64,000 nt of DNA from Staphylococcus lutrae. Lineage in GTDB: Bacteria > Bacillota > Bacilli > Staphylococcales > Staphylococcaceae. The notes under the pieces were generated by a model. That model did no database searches and was not told the DNA's origin. It worked only from the letters and a program-made list of their open reading frames with translations. Positions 27,729 through 37,429 of the stretch are shown here, one piece after another. The stretch's first letter is position 1. Each line of letters starts with the position of its first letter. Location of the stretch: positions 2,469,116-2,533,115 of the forward strand of contig NZ_CP020773.1 of NCBI RefSeq assembly GCF_002101335.1. Direction: 5' to 3'. A program made the position numbers and the translations under genes.

Positions 27729-29027
27729 TTAATAAATTTGCGTGTGATCGACCGTATAGCTTTGTATACGTTGTTTCACCTCGTTTAAAAATTGTCCGGC
27801 TAAGAAGCCATCTAATATGCGATGATCGATGGAAAGGCATAAATTGACCATATCACGAATCGCAATCATATCATCAATCACGACAGGTCTTTTTACGATA
27901 GACTCCACCTGCAGGATTGCAGCTTGTGGATGATTGATAATGCCCATCGAGCTCACTGAACCAAACGTTCCCGTATTGTTTACCGTAAAAGTTCCCCCTT
28001 GCATATCCTCGTATGACAATTGGTTTTGACGTGCTTTTTGTGCATATTCATGAATTTCACGGGCGATACCTTTTATTGATTTTTCATCTGCATGATGAAT
28101 AACTGGAACGAATAATTTATTTTCATGAGCGACGGCAATTGAAATATTGATATCTGAATGTATAACAATCTCATTTTCTTGCCAAGTACTGTTGAGAAAC
28201 GGATATTTTTTAAGTGCTTCAGCAACAGCTTTGATAAAGAAAGCGAAGTAGGTTAAATTGTAACCTTCTTGAGCTTTAAACTGGTTTTTGTAATGTTGTC
28301 GCGTGCGTGTCAATTCTGTCGCATCGACTTCAACGGATAACCATGCATGTGGAATTTCATGCACACTTTGAACCATTTTATTTGCGATTTGACGACGTAC
28401 ACCATTAATTGGAATCATCGTGTCTCTTTGATTAGTTGAAATCGTCGGTTTTGAAGCCGATTGTGTTGTTTCCGATTTTTGTTGTGGCGATGTCTCCGTT
28501 TGCTGATTCGGTTGAGGACGCTTATTGGATGGTGTATGCCCTTGTTCAATCCAACGTTCAATATCTTTTTTTGTGACACGTCCTTCAAATCCTGTACCGG
28601 TTACTTCAGTTAAGTCAATTTGGTGTTCTGAGGCTAATTTAAATACAACAGGAGAATAACGCCCATTGTTTTTAGGTGTTGTTTGCCCTGTATGATGTGC
28701 TGTTTGTGTGTTGTCTTCTATTGTTTCGTTTTTATTGGATTCCGTCGCAGTTGACGTACTGATGTTACCACTTGAAGGTGTCGTTTCTGTTTCTCCATCG
28801 ACATCAATTTCACATATCACTGTTCCTATCTCGATAGTTTCACCTTCAGCAATGAGGCGTTTAGTGATCGTACCTGTATAAGATGAAGGGACTTCGGCTG
28901 TGACTTTATCTGTAATCACTTCACAGATTGGGTCATATTCTTCTACATGATCCCCTTCTTTAACGAGCCATTGTTCAATTGTCCCTTCATGCACACTCTC
29001 TCCAAGTTTTGGCATTTTGATTTCCAT
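27729..29027 (-). CDS. bmfBB: Branched-chain 2-oxoacid dehydrogenase E2 (dihydrolipoyl acyltransferase)
   Basis: 432 residues. The lipoyl domain (1-80) has Lys41 in ITDKVTAEVP. A Thr/Ser/Gln-rich linker leads to the peripheral-subunit-binding domain (about 125-165; SPVVFKLASEHQIDL), a second linker, then the catalytic domain with DHRILDG near the C-terminus. It transfers branched acyl groups to CoA, supplying primers for branched fatty acids. Last subunit gene of the operon. Confidence 0.92.
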   Translation of the reverse strand: MEIKMPKLGESVHEGTIEQWLVKEGDHVEEYDPICEVITDKVTAEVPSSYTGTITKRLIAEGETIEIGTVICEIDVDGETETTPSSGNISTSTATESNKNETIEDNTQTAHHTGQTTPKNNGRYSPVVFKLASEHQIDLTEVTGTGFEGRVTKKDIERWIEQGHTPSNKRPQPNQQTETSPQQKSETTQSASKPTISTNQRDTMIPINGVRRQIANKMVQSVHEIPHAWLSVEVDATELTRTRQHYKNQFKAQEGYNLTYFAFFIKAVAEALKKYPFLNSTWQENEIVIHSDINISIAVAHENKLFVPVIHHADEKSIKGIAREIHEYAQKARQNQLSYEDMQGGTFTVNNTGTFGSVSSMGIINHPQAAILQVESIVKRPVVIDDMIAIRDMVNLCLSIDHRILDGFLAGQFLNEVKQRIQSYTVDHTQIY

Positions 29028-29039
29028 TTGTGGACCTCC

Positions 29040-30023
29040 TTAAAAATGCGCCAATTCACGTATTTTATTTTTAATTTTGTCAGGGTTAATCATAAATTCG
29101 TCTTCTAAAGGGGGTGAGAACGGCATGGCAGGTACGTCAGGGCCAGCTAATCTCATAATGGGTGCATCTAAATCAAATAAGCAATTTTCAGCAATGATGG
29201 CTGCCACTTCTGACATGACACTCCCCTCTTTGTTGTCCTCGGTCACTAATAAACATTTCCCTGTTTTGCGGGCGCATTGAATAATCGTATCTTGATCAAG
29301 CGGGTATACTGTACGCAAATCAACCACTTCTACATCAATGCCCTCATCTTTTAATAAATCTGCTGCTTGTAAACAGTAATTGACAGCAAGTCCATATGAA
29401 AATACGGTTAGATCTTGGCCTTCACGTTTGACATCTGCTTGACCTAAAGGCACGGTATAATAACCTTCTGGTACGTTCTCTTTCAATAAGCGATACGCTT
29501 TTTTATGTTCGAAAAAGAGTACAGGATCATTTGAAGCAATGGAAGCAAGAAGTAAGCCCTTTGCATCATAAGGTGTAGATGGAATCACAACAGTGAGACC
29601 TGGTGTTGACGCAAATACACTTTCGATACTTTGGGAATGATAAAGCGCACCATGAATTCCACCACCAAAAGGTGCACGAATAGTTAACGGGACTTGCCAA
29701 TCATTATTAGAGCGATAGCGCATTTTCGCTGCTTCACTCATAATTTGATTTGTAGCAGGTAAAATATATTCCGCAAATTGAATTTCTGCAATGGGACGTT
29801 TCCCCATCATCGCTGCGCCAATTGCGGAACCTACGATATTGGACTCCGCCAATGGTGTGTCTAAAACACGATATAGGCCATACTTTTCTTGCAGGCCAGC
29901 CGTAACACCAAATACGCCTCCTTTTTTGCCGACATCTTCACCAAGAATCATCGTATTTTGATCGGTTTCTAATGCGACATCAAGCGCTTGTTTAATCGCT
30001 TCAAGATAAGAGATTTTAGCCAT
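29040..30023 (-). CDS. bmfBAB: Branched-chain 2-oxoacid dehydrogenase E1 beta
   Basis: 327 residues from ATG 30023 (MAKISYLEAIKQALDVALE); longer in-frame extensions lie inside the E1-alpha gene. It contains LGEDVGKKGGVFGVT, IRAPFGGGIHGALYHSQS and DLRTVYPLD, as in the transketolase-like beta subunits. Forms the alpha2-beta2 decarboxylase. Overlaps E1-alpha by 8 bases. Confidence 0.93.
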   Translation of the reverse strand: MAKISYLEAIKQALDVALETDQNTMILGEDVGKKGGVFGVTAGLQEKYGLYRVLDTPLAESNIVGSAIGAAMMGKRPIAEIQFAEYILPATNQIMSEAAKMRYRSNNDWQVPLTIRAPFGGGIHGALYHSQSIESVFASTPGLTVVIPSTPYDAKGLLLASIASNDPVLFFEHKKAYRLLKENVPEGYYTVPLGQADVKREGQDLTVFSYGLAVNYCLQAADLLKDEGIDVEVVDLRTVYPLDQDTIIQCARKTGKCLLVTEDNKEGSVMSEVAAIIAENCLFDLDAPIMRLAGPDVPAMPFSPPLEDEFMINPDKIKNKIRELAHF

Positions 30024-31014
30024 GTTGAAGTCCTCCTTCTTCGTAAACATGCAAGTAAGTTTCGGACGGATCTGGATATGGTGATGCCTCCGCTTGTTTT
30101 GTTGCTTCATTAACAATTTGTTGATTCTCTTTTTCGATGGCATCAAACCAATCGGCATCAACCAATGATTCATCAATTAGATAATTTTTGAATTTTAAAT
30201 TACAATCATTTTCTTTATCTATAAGTTTTTCTTCGTCAGTACGATAACGGTCGTCATCATCTGAGGAATGTGCAGTTAATCGTGTACATAATGCTTCGAT
30301 AAGTGAAGCGCCCTCTCCATTAACTGCGCGTTCTCGTGCGGCTTTAATCGCACCGTATACAGCGATAGGATCATTGCCGTCGATTGTTTCGCCGTACATG
30401 CCATATCCGATTGCGCGATCAGAAAGCTTTTCTGCTCCGTATTGAAATTCTTTAGAAACAGAGATGGCATATTTATTATTTTCAATCAGGCAAATAAACG
30501 GTAAGTCATGAACGCCTGCAAAATTTAGCCCTTCGTGAAAATCACCTTGGTTGGAGCTCCCTTCTCCTAAAGTGACTAATGCAATATGTGGGCGTTGATC
30601 CATTTTAAAAGTTAATGAAGCGCCAACAGCATGGAGAATTTGAGTTGCAACAGAGGACCCTTGAGACATAATGCCAACTTCTTTTTTACTAAAATGAGAC
30701 GGCATTTGTTTCCCTCCAGAATTGATATCATCTCGCTTACCGAAAGCGGATAACATTGTTTCCAATGGGGTCATACCTAGATATGTCACAAGTGCTAAAT
30801 CACGATAATAAGGTGACGTAATATCTCCTTTTTGTAGTGCATAAGCTGTACCGATTTGAGTGGCTTCTTGCCCTTGACAACTAATAACGAATGGAATTTT
30901 ACCAGCACGATTGAGCAACCACATTCTTTCGTCTAGTTTTCGACCTAAATCCATCGCACGATACATTTTTTTTAAATCTTCAATTTCAAGTCCAACACTT
31001 TGATATGCTTTCAT
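30016..31014 (-). CDS. bmfBAA: Branched-chain 2-oxoacid dehydrogenase E1 alpha
   Basis: 332 residues. The thiamine-diphosphate/Mg motif is GEGSSNQGDFHEGLNFAGVH...LIENN, with YRDLALVTYLGM and the phosphorylation-loop-like RLTAHSSDDD. It decarboxylates 2-oxoacids from Val, Leu and Ile. Confidence 0.93.
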   Translation of the reverse strand: MKAYQSVGLEIEDLKKMYRAMDLGRKLDERMWLLNRAGKIPFVISCQGQEATQIGTAYALQKGDITSPYYRDLALVTYLGMTPLETMLSAFGKRDDINSGGKQMPSHFSKKEVGIMSQGSSVATQILHAVGASLTFKMDQRPHIALVTLGEGSSNQGDFHEGLNFAGVHDLPFICLIENNKYAISVSKEFQYGAEKLSDRAIGYGMYGETIDGNDPIAVYGAIKAARERAVNGEGASLIEALCTRLTAHSSDDDDRYRTDEEKLIDKENDCNLKFKNYLIDESLVDADWFDAIEKENQQIVNEATKQAEASPYPDPSETYLHVYEEGGLQHG

Positions 31015-31035
31015 ATCTATTTTCCTCCTTGATCG

Positions 31036-32454
31036 CTATATATGAATAGATTGTTGGTCAAACTTTAAGCCTAATTCCATTAAGAGTTCTGAAATTGACG
31101 GATGGGCATGTGTGGAAAGGCCTAACTCAATTGCCGAGCCATTCATAAATTGAAGTACACTTAATTCATTAATGAGCTCTGTCACGTTTGGACCAATTAA
31201 TGAGGCACCGAGCAGTGTTCCTGAAGGTGCTTCGAACAATAATTCAGCATAGCCATCAGGTACTGTAGCTGTAGTAATCATTGCTTTACCATTCGCTTTA
31301 AAAGGTGCTTTTACAACTTTATAATTCATTCCACGTGCTTTTGCTGTTTCAGAATTGAGACCTATGGATGCAATCTCTGGAGACGTATAAACGCATCTTG
31401 GCATAGCATCATAATCTATAGGAAGCGGTGACTGATTAAACATATGTTCAACTGCTGTGACGCCTTCTTTTGCACCGACATGAGCAAGTTGAAGTTGACC
31501 AATGACATCACCTGCAGCATAAATATGTGCATCTGCAGTTTGCATGTAGGCATTGGTTTCAATCACTTGTCTATCATTTCTGACCACTTTTGTATTATCT
31601 AACCCTAAATCATCAGTTTGAACTTTCCGGCCTATTGCAACAAGCACTTTTTCAGTAGTAAACGAGGTATCCAAATTAAATGAAACCCCATCTGCGTCTT
31701 TGTTGATATTTTTTTCTTGTAATTGCGTATTCAGGTGAAATTGAACGCCTATTTCTTCTAACTTTTGTTGAATCATCTGGCTGGTTTGTGCCGTTTCTGT
31801 CGGTAAAATGCGTTCACCTGATTCGATGATATGAACTTCAACACCGACTGTACTGAAAAAAGATGCAAATTCTAAGCCAATGACGCCGCCACCAATAATC
31901 GTGATGGATTGCGGCAATGCATCTAACTGCATTAAGTCATCTGAACTCAAAATTTGTTGATGATCAAAAGGTAAAAAAGGAAGTGGCATTGGTTTGGACC
32001 CGGTTGCAATTAACACATAGTCATTTGGGAGTAGTTCAGAAGTACCATCCTCATACTCAACAGAAACCGTACCACTTTGTGGTGTGAATATGGAAGCCCC
32101 CATTAAACGTCCCACACCTTCAAAAACGTCAATTTTATGACGCTTCATTAAGCTTTTAACCCCTTGATACATGGCATTAACAATATTATTTTTACGTGTC
32201 ATGACGTCTTGGAAATGAAGAACAGGATTTTCAGAAGTGACGCCATATTTTTCTGCATTTTTAATCAGTTGAAATACTTCGGCTGATTTAAGAAACGTTT
32301 TAGTTGGAATACAGCCTTGATGAAGACAAGTTCCACCTAATTTTGATTTTTCAACAATTGCTACGGATTTACCAAGTTGACTTGCACGAATGGCGGCAGA
32401 GTATCCCGCAATTCCCCCGCCAAGAATAACGATATCATATTTTTCTTTTGTCAT
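31036..32454 (-). CDS. bmfBC: Dihydrolipoyl dehydrogenase (E3) of the branched-chain complex
   Basis: 472 residues. FAD motif GGGIAGYSAA, redox disulfide GGTCLHQGCIPTK, NAD motif GGGVIGLEFA and the C-terminal His-Glu relay in HAHPS..E. Start at ATG 32454, seven bases past GGAG. It reoxidises the E2 lipoyl group. Ten bases after buk. Confidence 0.92.
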   Translation of the reverse strand: MTKEKYDIVILGGGIAGYSAAIRASQLGKSVAIVEKSKLGGTCLHQGCIPTKTFLKSAEVFQLIKNAEKYGVTSENPVLHFQDVMTRKNNIVNAMYQGVKSLMKRHKIDVFEGVGRLMGASIFTPQSGTVSVEYEDGTSELLPNDYVLIATGSKPMPLPFLPFDHQQILSSDDLMQLDALPQSITIIGGGVIGLEFASFFSTVGVEVHIIESGERILPTETAQTSQMIQQKLEEIGVQFHLNTQLQEKNINKDADGVSFNLDTSFTTEKVLVAIGRKVQTDDLGLDNTKVVRNDRQVIETNAYMQTADAHIYAAGDVIGQLQLAHVGAKEGVTAVEHMFNQSPLPIDYDAMPRCVYTSPEIASIGLNSETAKARGMNYKVVKAPFKANGKAMITTATVPDGYAELLFEAPSGTLLGASLIGPNVTELINELSVLQFMNGSAIELGLSTHAHPSISELLMELGLKFDQQSIHI

Positions 32455-32464
32455 ATTCAATCTC

Positions 32465-33520
32465 CTACTGATAAGTCTGAATTTTGATTTCTTGTTTTAA
32501 AGCGGACTGTGCGCATTCAGCTAATGTGTCCATTTCGTGTTCTCCAGGGAAAACAGTTATAGGTGCAATCCAATCAATATACTTTGCAATGGCGTCCACA
32601 AGCATCGTACTGTGGCTCATTCCCCCTGTAAAAATGATTTGATCGACTTGTCCCTTCAATACAGCAGCACGTTCACCAATCGCCTTTGCAATTTGAACAA
32701 TCATGGCATCAATAATGATTTTAACTTCTGGTTCATCATAGCGCGTCATCAATTGTTTTAAATCAGTTGTGTTAAAATACGCTTTTAGTCCTGAATGACG
32801 ACTTAATTTGTATTTAACGTCTTCAACAGACAGTTGGTGTGTTTCCATATAAGAAATTAACAAGTCATTAGGTAGGCTGCCAGCACGATCTGTTGCCATA
32901 GGGCCTTCGCCGTAAAGTGCTTCATTGACATCAATGACTCGTCCTTGTTCATGTGCACCAATGCTTATTCCTCCACCCATATGAATCACGATAACATTAA
33001 GAGATTCATAAGATTGATTCGTTTTTTTAGCGTATTGGCGTGCCACGGCTTTTTGATTGAGTGCATGGAAAATACTTCGACGTTTAATTTCAGGAATTCC
33101 CGTATAACGCACTTCATCTATCAATTCATCGACAACGACTGGATCCGTCGTAAAAACCGGAATATGATATTTTTGTCCGAGTTGATAACCTATCATTGCA
33201 CTCAAATTAGAGGCATGTGTTCCATATTTGAACTGTTTTAAGTCATCATACATTCTCGTATTTACAACATATGTACCGCCGATTAGAGGTTTCAATATCC
33301 CTCCGCGACAAGCTACGGCATCAATTTGATTGAGTTGATACCCACTATTTTCAATCGCAGCTTCAATTATTTCTTGACGTAAGCCTTCTTGTTCTGTCAT
33401 AGCTCTATTCAATACTGATTTGGTATGACTTATATTTTGACTCACTTTACATTGATTATCTTCATAAATGGCATATTTACTAGAGGTACTCCCTAAATTC
33501 AATACAAGTACGCTGACCAT
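32465..33520 (-). CDS. buk: Butyrate/branched-chain fatty acid kinase
   Basis: 351 residues of the acetate/butyrate kinase family: LVLNLGSTSSKYAIYE (phosphate loop), VIHMGGGISIGAHEQGRV and IIFTGGMSHSTML. It makes ATP from the acyl-phosphate produced by Ptb. Between ptb and lpd, as in the Bacillus bkd operon. Confidence 0.92.
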   Translation of the reverse strand: MVSVLVLNLGSTSSKYAIYEDNQCKVSQNISHTKSVLNRAMTEQEGLRQEIIEAAIENSGYQLNQIDAVACRGGILKPLIGGTYVVNTRMYDDLKQFKYGTHASNLSAMIGYQLGQKYHIPVFTTDPVVVDELIDEVRYTGIPEIKRRSIFHALNQKAVARQYAKKTNQSYESLNVIVIHMGGGISIGAHEQGRVIDVNEALYGEGPMATDRAGSLPNDLLISYMETHQLSVEDVKYKLSRHSGLKAYFNTTDLKQLMTRYDEPEVKIIIDAMIVQIAKAIGERAAVLKGQVDQIIFTGGMSHSTMLVDAIAKYIDWIAPITVFPGEHEMDTLAECAQSALKQEIKIQTYQ

Positions 33521-33577
33521 TTCATCCCTTCTTTCAAAAACAAATTAAAACATGGATATGTACTATTTTTATATCAT

Positions 33578-34477
33578 TCAACACGCTTTTAATTTTAATG
33601 CAATTAAGATGGAATTGATTTTGTTTTCGATGCGATCTGCTCTAGATGTTAAAACAATTGGAAATTGCGCGCCTAAAATGAGACTTGCGACCTTAGCTTG
33701 GCCAAAGTATGTCAATGATTTATAGAGCACATTTCCAACATCAATACTAGGCACAATGAGTACATCTGCTTGTCCTGCGACGACTGACTGAATCCCTTTT
33801 TGAATGGCACTTTGCTGATCAATCGCATTATCCAATGCAAATGGACCATCTATGTAGACATTTTCGTCTATTGGATGTGTCTTGAAATGTTGTACCACTT
33901 GTGCAGCTTTCACAGTAGAGGGTATTTTTTGATTGACCTTTTCTACAGATGACAGTAAGGCAACATACAGTTGATTGTACTGTAGTCGTTTTGAAAAATG
34001 AACGATATTTTGAATCATCGCTTTGGTATCATTTTCTGTTGGTTCGATATTTAATGCAACATCTGAAATCATCAGCAGTTTATGATAGGACGGAATTTCA
34101 AAAAGTGCGATATGATTTAAGAAAGTTTTCTTGTCATGAGCATGTCGCTTTAACACAACTGATAAAATTTGAGCGGATGTGATTTGCCCTTTCATTAAGA
34201 TGTCTGCCTGATTATCCTTTAAATCATCTAAACAACGTTCGAGTGCGGCTTCTTCTGTTTCGAAGGTATTCACTTGTATTCGCGTTAACAATTCTGGTGC
34301 TAAGTTAAAAGTGCGAATCAATACAGTGATATCTTGATGATTATACAATTTGAAGTTCGCGTTGGTTCGCTTTAAGACTTCAACCATTACACTGATGAGT
34401 GATTCAGTTGTCGCATTCACCAATGCAATGGTACCATCCAATGATTCAACTCCTTGAAACAATGCTTTAAATTGCAA
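33578..34477 (-). CDS. ptb: Phosphate butyryltransferase
   Basis: 299 residues of the phosphotransacetylase family; DILMKGQITSAQIL, MISDVALNIEPT and ADVLIVPSIDVGNVLYKSL are recognisable. It exchanges CoA for phosphate on butyryl or branched acyl-CoA. It begins 6 bases after the recN stop, so transcription probably continues from argR-recN. Confidence 0.88.
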   Translation of the reverse strand: MQFKALFQGVESLDGTIALVNATTESLISVMVEVLKRTNANFKLYNHQDITVLIRTFNLAPELLTRIQVNTFETEEAALERCLDDLKDNQADILMKGQITSAQILSVVLKRHAHDKKTFLNHIALFEIPSYHKLLMISDVALNIEPTENDTKAMIQNIVHFSKRLQYNQLYVALLSSVEKVNQKIPSTVKAAQVVQHFKTHPIDENVYIDGPFALDNAIDQQSAIQKGIQSVVAGQADVLIVPSIDVGNVLYKSLTYFGQAKVASLILGAQFPIVLTSRADRIENKINSILIALKLKAC

Positions 34478-34483
34478 TGGTCA

Positions 34484-36166
34484 TCATCCTTTATGCTTTT
34501 GATTTTGTTCGATCATTTCTTTCGCATTTTGTTTCGCTAATTCTGTGACAGTTGCGCCAGAAATCATACGTGCAATTTCATTAATGCGTGCATCACCGCT
34601 CAACTCCTGCACGACTGTCGTTGTGCGATCGTCTTTCTCATGTTTCGAAATATACAAATGATGATCGCTCATCGATGCCACTTGAGGTAAATGTGAAATA
34701 CAAATGACTTGAATGACAGAGGCAATCTCTTGCATTTTTTCAGCCATTTTTTGAGCGGCTTGACCGGATACACCAGAGTCCACCTCATCAAATAGTATAG
34801 CGGTTTGCCCTCTTGCACGCACAAATATGCTTTTTAAAGCCAACATAATTCGGGATAATTCCCCACCACTTGCAATTTTATTCAAGCTCTTTAAAGGCTC
34901 CCCTTTATTTGGGCTAATAAGGAACTCAATGCTTTCAAGCCCCTCTTTTTGAGGTGTATCGTATGGTCTAAATGCAATTTCTAAGTTTGCATCTTTCATT
35001 TGTAGATTTTGTATTTCATGAACAATGCAATCGCGTAACTGTCTTGCCACAATTCTACGCGCTTTTGATAAATTTTTCCCGTTCTTTTCAACTTGTTGCG
35101 ATAATTGTTGAATTTCTTCTCGTAATTGTGAAGTGCTCTCTTCATAATTTTCGATTTTGTTTATTTCATCTGCTATTTTTTCTTGGTAAATCATAAGCTC
35201 AGCAATGTCTTTACCATATTTACGTTTTAGATTATTGAGCAAGTTCATGCGAGACTCGAGCGTATTTAAGTATTGTTCATCGAATTCAGTTTGATTAATT
35301 TCTTCATAGATTTGATGTTTTGCATCTTCTAAAGTGTAATAAAACTGATCGACCTCTTCTTTTAATTTTTGGAACGTGTTGGGTAAAATTTGATCGATTG
35401 TTTGTAGTTCATTACTCAAGGTGTAGAGACGATCTGTAATCGCATGCTCATCGGTTAATGTGACATATGCCGCATTAAGCGCCAAGCTTAAATTTTCGGA
35501 ATTTTGAATTCTTTTTATCTCAACTTCTAATTGTTCAATCTCGCCTTCTTTTAATTGTGCTTCTTTCAATTCATCATATTGAAATTTCATCAAATCTAAA
35601 CGTTGTAATAATGCTTGATCTTCTGATTCTAGCGCTTCAAGTGTTTTGATTTTATCTTGATATTGTTGATAGGCATGTGCATAATTTTCAAGTTCTTGCG
35701 CATATTGTCCATCTGCATAACGGTCAAGTAATGTGACATGATATTTTTGTTTGAGTAATGTTTGTGTCTCATGTTGACCATGAATGTCCAATAATGCTTG
35801 CATGACTTTCCTCAAATCTTGCAGCGTTACGGTTTGATTATTGATACGACAAATACTTTTACCTGAACTGAAAATCTCTCTTTTAACAATTAAGAAGTCT
35901 TCATTAATATCGATTCCTAATGTTTTGAGTTCAAGGATGGCTTCTTTTGCGTCATCAATATCAAATATACCTTCAATGATTGCTTTTTTCTCACCATGAC
36001 GGACAAATTCTGAAGATGCACGCATACCAATCAGTTGTCCTATTGCGTCAATAATAATTGATTTTCCTGCACCTGTTTCACCACTGAGCACCGTAAGACC
36101 TTCCGAAAATTGGATATCTAATGTATCAATGATTGCAAATTGTTTAATAGAGAGGCTTTCTAACAT
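34484..36166 (-). CDS. recN: DNA repair protein RecN
   Basis: 560-residue SMC-like ATPase. Walker A GETGAGKS at 30-37, long coiled coils from about 160 to 365, signature LKSLNKIASGGELSRIML and Walker B AILFDEVDSGVSG. It gathers double-strand break ends early in recombinational repair. Thirteen bases after argR. No SOS box is visible near its start. Confidence 0.95.
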   Translation of the reverse strand: MLESLSIKQFAIIDTLDIQFSEGLTVLSGETGAGKSIIIDAIGQLIGMRASSEFVRHGEKKAIIEGIFDIDDAKEAILELKTLGIDINEDFLIVKREIFSSGKSICRINNQTVTLQDLRKVMQALLDIHGQHETQTLLKQKYHVTLLDRYADGQYAQELENYAHAYQQYQDKIKTLEALESEDQALLQRLDLMKFQYDELKEAQLKEGEIEQLEVEIKRIQNSENLSLALNAAYVTLTDEHAITDRLYTLSNELQTIDQILPNTFQKLKEEVDQFYYTLEDAKHQIYEEINQTEFDEQYLNTLESRMNLLNNLKRKYGKDIAELMIYQEKIADEINKIENYEESTSQLREEIQQLSQQVEKNGKNLSKARRIVARQLRDCIVHEIQNLQMKDANLEIAFRPYDTPQKEGLESIEFLISPNKGEPLKSLNKIASGGELSRIMLALKSIFVRARGQTAILFDEVDSGVSGQAAQKMAEKMQEIASVIQVICISHLPQVASMSDHHLYISKHEKDDRTTTVVQELSGDARINEIARMISGATVTELAKQNAKEMIEQNQKHKG

Positions 36167-36179
36167 CTAACATCCATCC

Positions 36180-36632
36180 TTATAACATATTGAAAATTCT
36201 TTCCTTAATTTCGTCAGCTGAAGGATTATCTCTACAAATAATCAAACAAGTATCATCACCACAAATCGTACCTAATACTTCCTCCCAATCGATTTGATCC
36301 AGTATTGCGCCAATAGATTGCGCATTTCCCGGCAATGTTTTAAGAACGAGTAGGTTATTGGCGCTATCAATTTTAACAAACGAATCCATCAGATAACGGC
36401 CTAGTTTTTCAAGTGGATGATATCTACGGTCATTAGGTAGACTGTAAATATACTGCCCACTCGGAGCTGGCACTTTGATTAATTGTAACTCTTTAATGTC
36501 TCGCGATACAGTGGCTTGGGTCACATTCATATCGTAGTCATTCAATCTTTTAACCAACTCATCTTGTGTTTCGATTTGTTCATTTGAAATGATTTCTCTG
36601 ATTTTTATATGTCTCACAGATTTTTTAGGCAT
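36180..36632 (-). CDS. argR: Arginine repressor ArgR (AhrC)
   Basis: 150 residues from ATG 36632, eight bases past GAGG. The winged-helix N-terminus ([33 protein letters not shown]) and C-terminal arginine-binding/hexamerisation domain ([12 protein letters not shown]) are typical. It represses arginine synthesis and activates catabolism. Start of the argR-recN-ptb-... unit. Confidence 0.94.
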   Translation of the reverse strand: MPKKSVRHIKIREIISNEQIETQDELVKRLNDYDMNVTQATVSRDIKELQLIKVPAPSGQYIYSLPNDRRYHPLEKLGRYLMDSFVKIDSANNLLVLKTLPGNAQSIGAILDQIDWEEVLGTICGDDTCLIICRDNPSADEIKERIFNML

Positions 36633-36646
36633 AATTGACACCTCAT

Positions 36647-36664
36647 AACGAATATTTATACATT
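36647..36664. promoter_or_regulatory. Candidate ARG box upstream of argR
   Basis: AATGTATAAATATTCGTT (minus strand) resembles the imperfect ARG operator half-site palindrome (about 12 of 18 positions to the Bacillus consensus as I recall it), 14 bases upstream of the start. Suggests autoregulation. Confidence 0.35.
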
Positions 36665-37004
36665 AATTCTACCATATTCTTATGCTATTTACTCACATAA
36701 GCTATCATCGATGAAAGGCATCACTGATTAATGCGCGCGTCACATACAAACACTACATTTAATTTGTAAATCTACGTATTATATCAAGTTGAATTGAGCG
36801 TAATCCATCACATAGATACCGATCGCAATCGCTTTTTGTTAGTCTGCTTATCCATGTTATCACACATGAAAATAACGCAGTATTTATCGCTAGTTCAGCT
36901 ATCAAAAAATGATTCCTTTCAGACGAAGCGATTAAATCGTCTTCAAAATGGTTGTTTTGCAAATTATAGGTAAAAACTAAATGACTTAATTAGGAGCGAG
37001 AAAA
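36665..37004. other. Intergenic stretch between argR and the peptide cassette
   Basis: 340 bases holding divergent upstream regions. I see no gene: an antisense frame at 36759-36962 has only a TTG start with no ribosome site. No clear operator found. Confidence 0.35.
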
Positions 37005-37411
37005 ATGGAAAACTTAAAAAACGTACAACAAAACTGACTAAGGGATTAGCAGTACTAGCAATAGCAAGTGACCTTACAATGAGCATAGGATTTACTGACG
37101 ATCATGCAAATGTTGTCGATCATCATACAATATCATCAAAAGATAACAATACAAACAAAACAGAAGTTTTACCAAAGTACAGAAAAGATAAAAATAGCAA
37201 CGATATTTCTTTAATATACTTTGAAAATGACGGGAATTTAGGTGTACACGCATAAAGCGCTGTACAAACTAGAGGAGTAGGAAAATGCTTATCTGGCATA
37301 GTAGTTGGTGCTGTAACAGGAAGTGTTACTTTAGGTCTTGCTGGCGTGGGAGTTGGTACTGTTTGCGGCGCTGTTGGTGGTGGACGAACTAGAGGAGCAA
37401 CTTTCTGCTAA
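37005..37411 (+). pseudogene. Decayed bacteriocin-like precursor gene
   Basis: ATG at 37005 follows TAGGAGCGAG but stops after 10 codons (MENLKNVQQN). One extra A in the A6 run at 37015-37020 would restore a frame reading MENLKKRTTKLTKGLAVLAI, a basic start plus hydrophobic stretch like a secretion leader. That frame runs to TAA at 37253 and then, in the same frame, to TAA at 37409. The part after the internal stop encodes GVGKCLSGIVVGAVTGSVTL, then GLAGVGVGTVCGAVGGGRTR and GATFC. It is Gly/Val-rich with GxxxG motifs and three cysteines, like a pore-forming bacteriocin core. TRGVGKC and TRGATFC repeats flank the core. Homology not identified. Confidence 0.55.
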
Positions 37412-37429
37412 TAACACAGGCGTGATACG

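Noticed and set aside
34484..36166. SOS (LexA) box for recN
   Set aside because: No CGAAC-N4-GTTCG-like site near the start; the gene follows argR by 13 bases.
36759..36962. 67-codon minus-strand frame upstream of the peptide cassette
   Set aside because: TTG start without ribosome site and no family resemblance.
37283..37400. Trp/Cys-rich alternative frame in the bacteriocin-like core (MLIWHSSWCCNRKC...)
   Set aside because: It is the +1 shadow of the Gly/Val-rich frame. Its ATG has a GGAG upstream, but composition is typical of a shifted frame.
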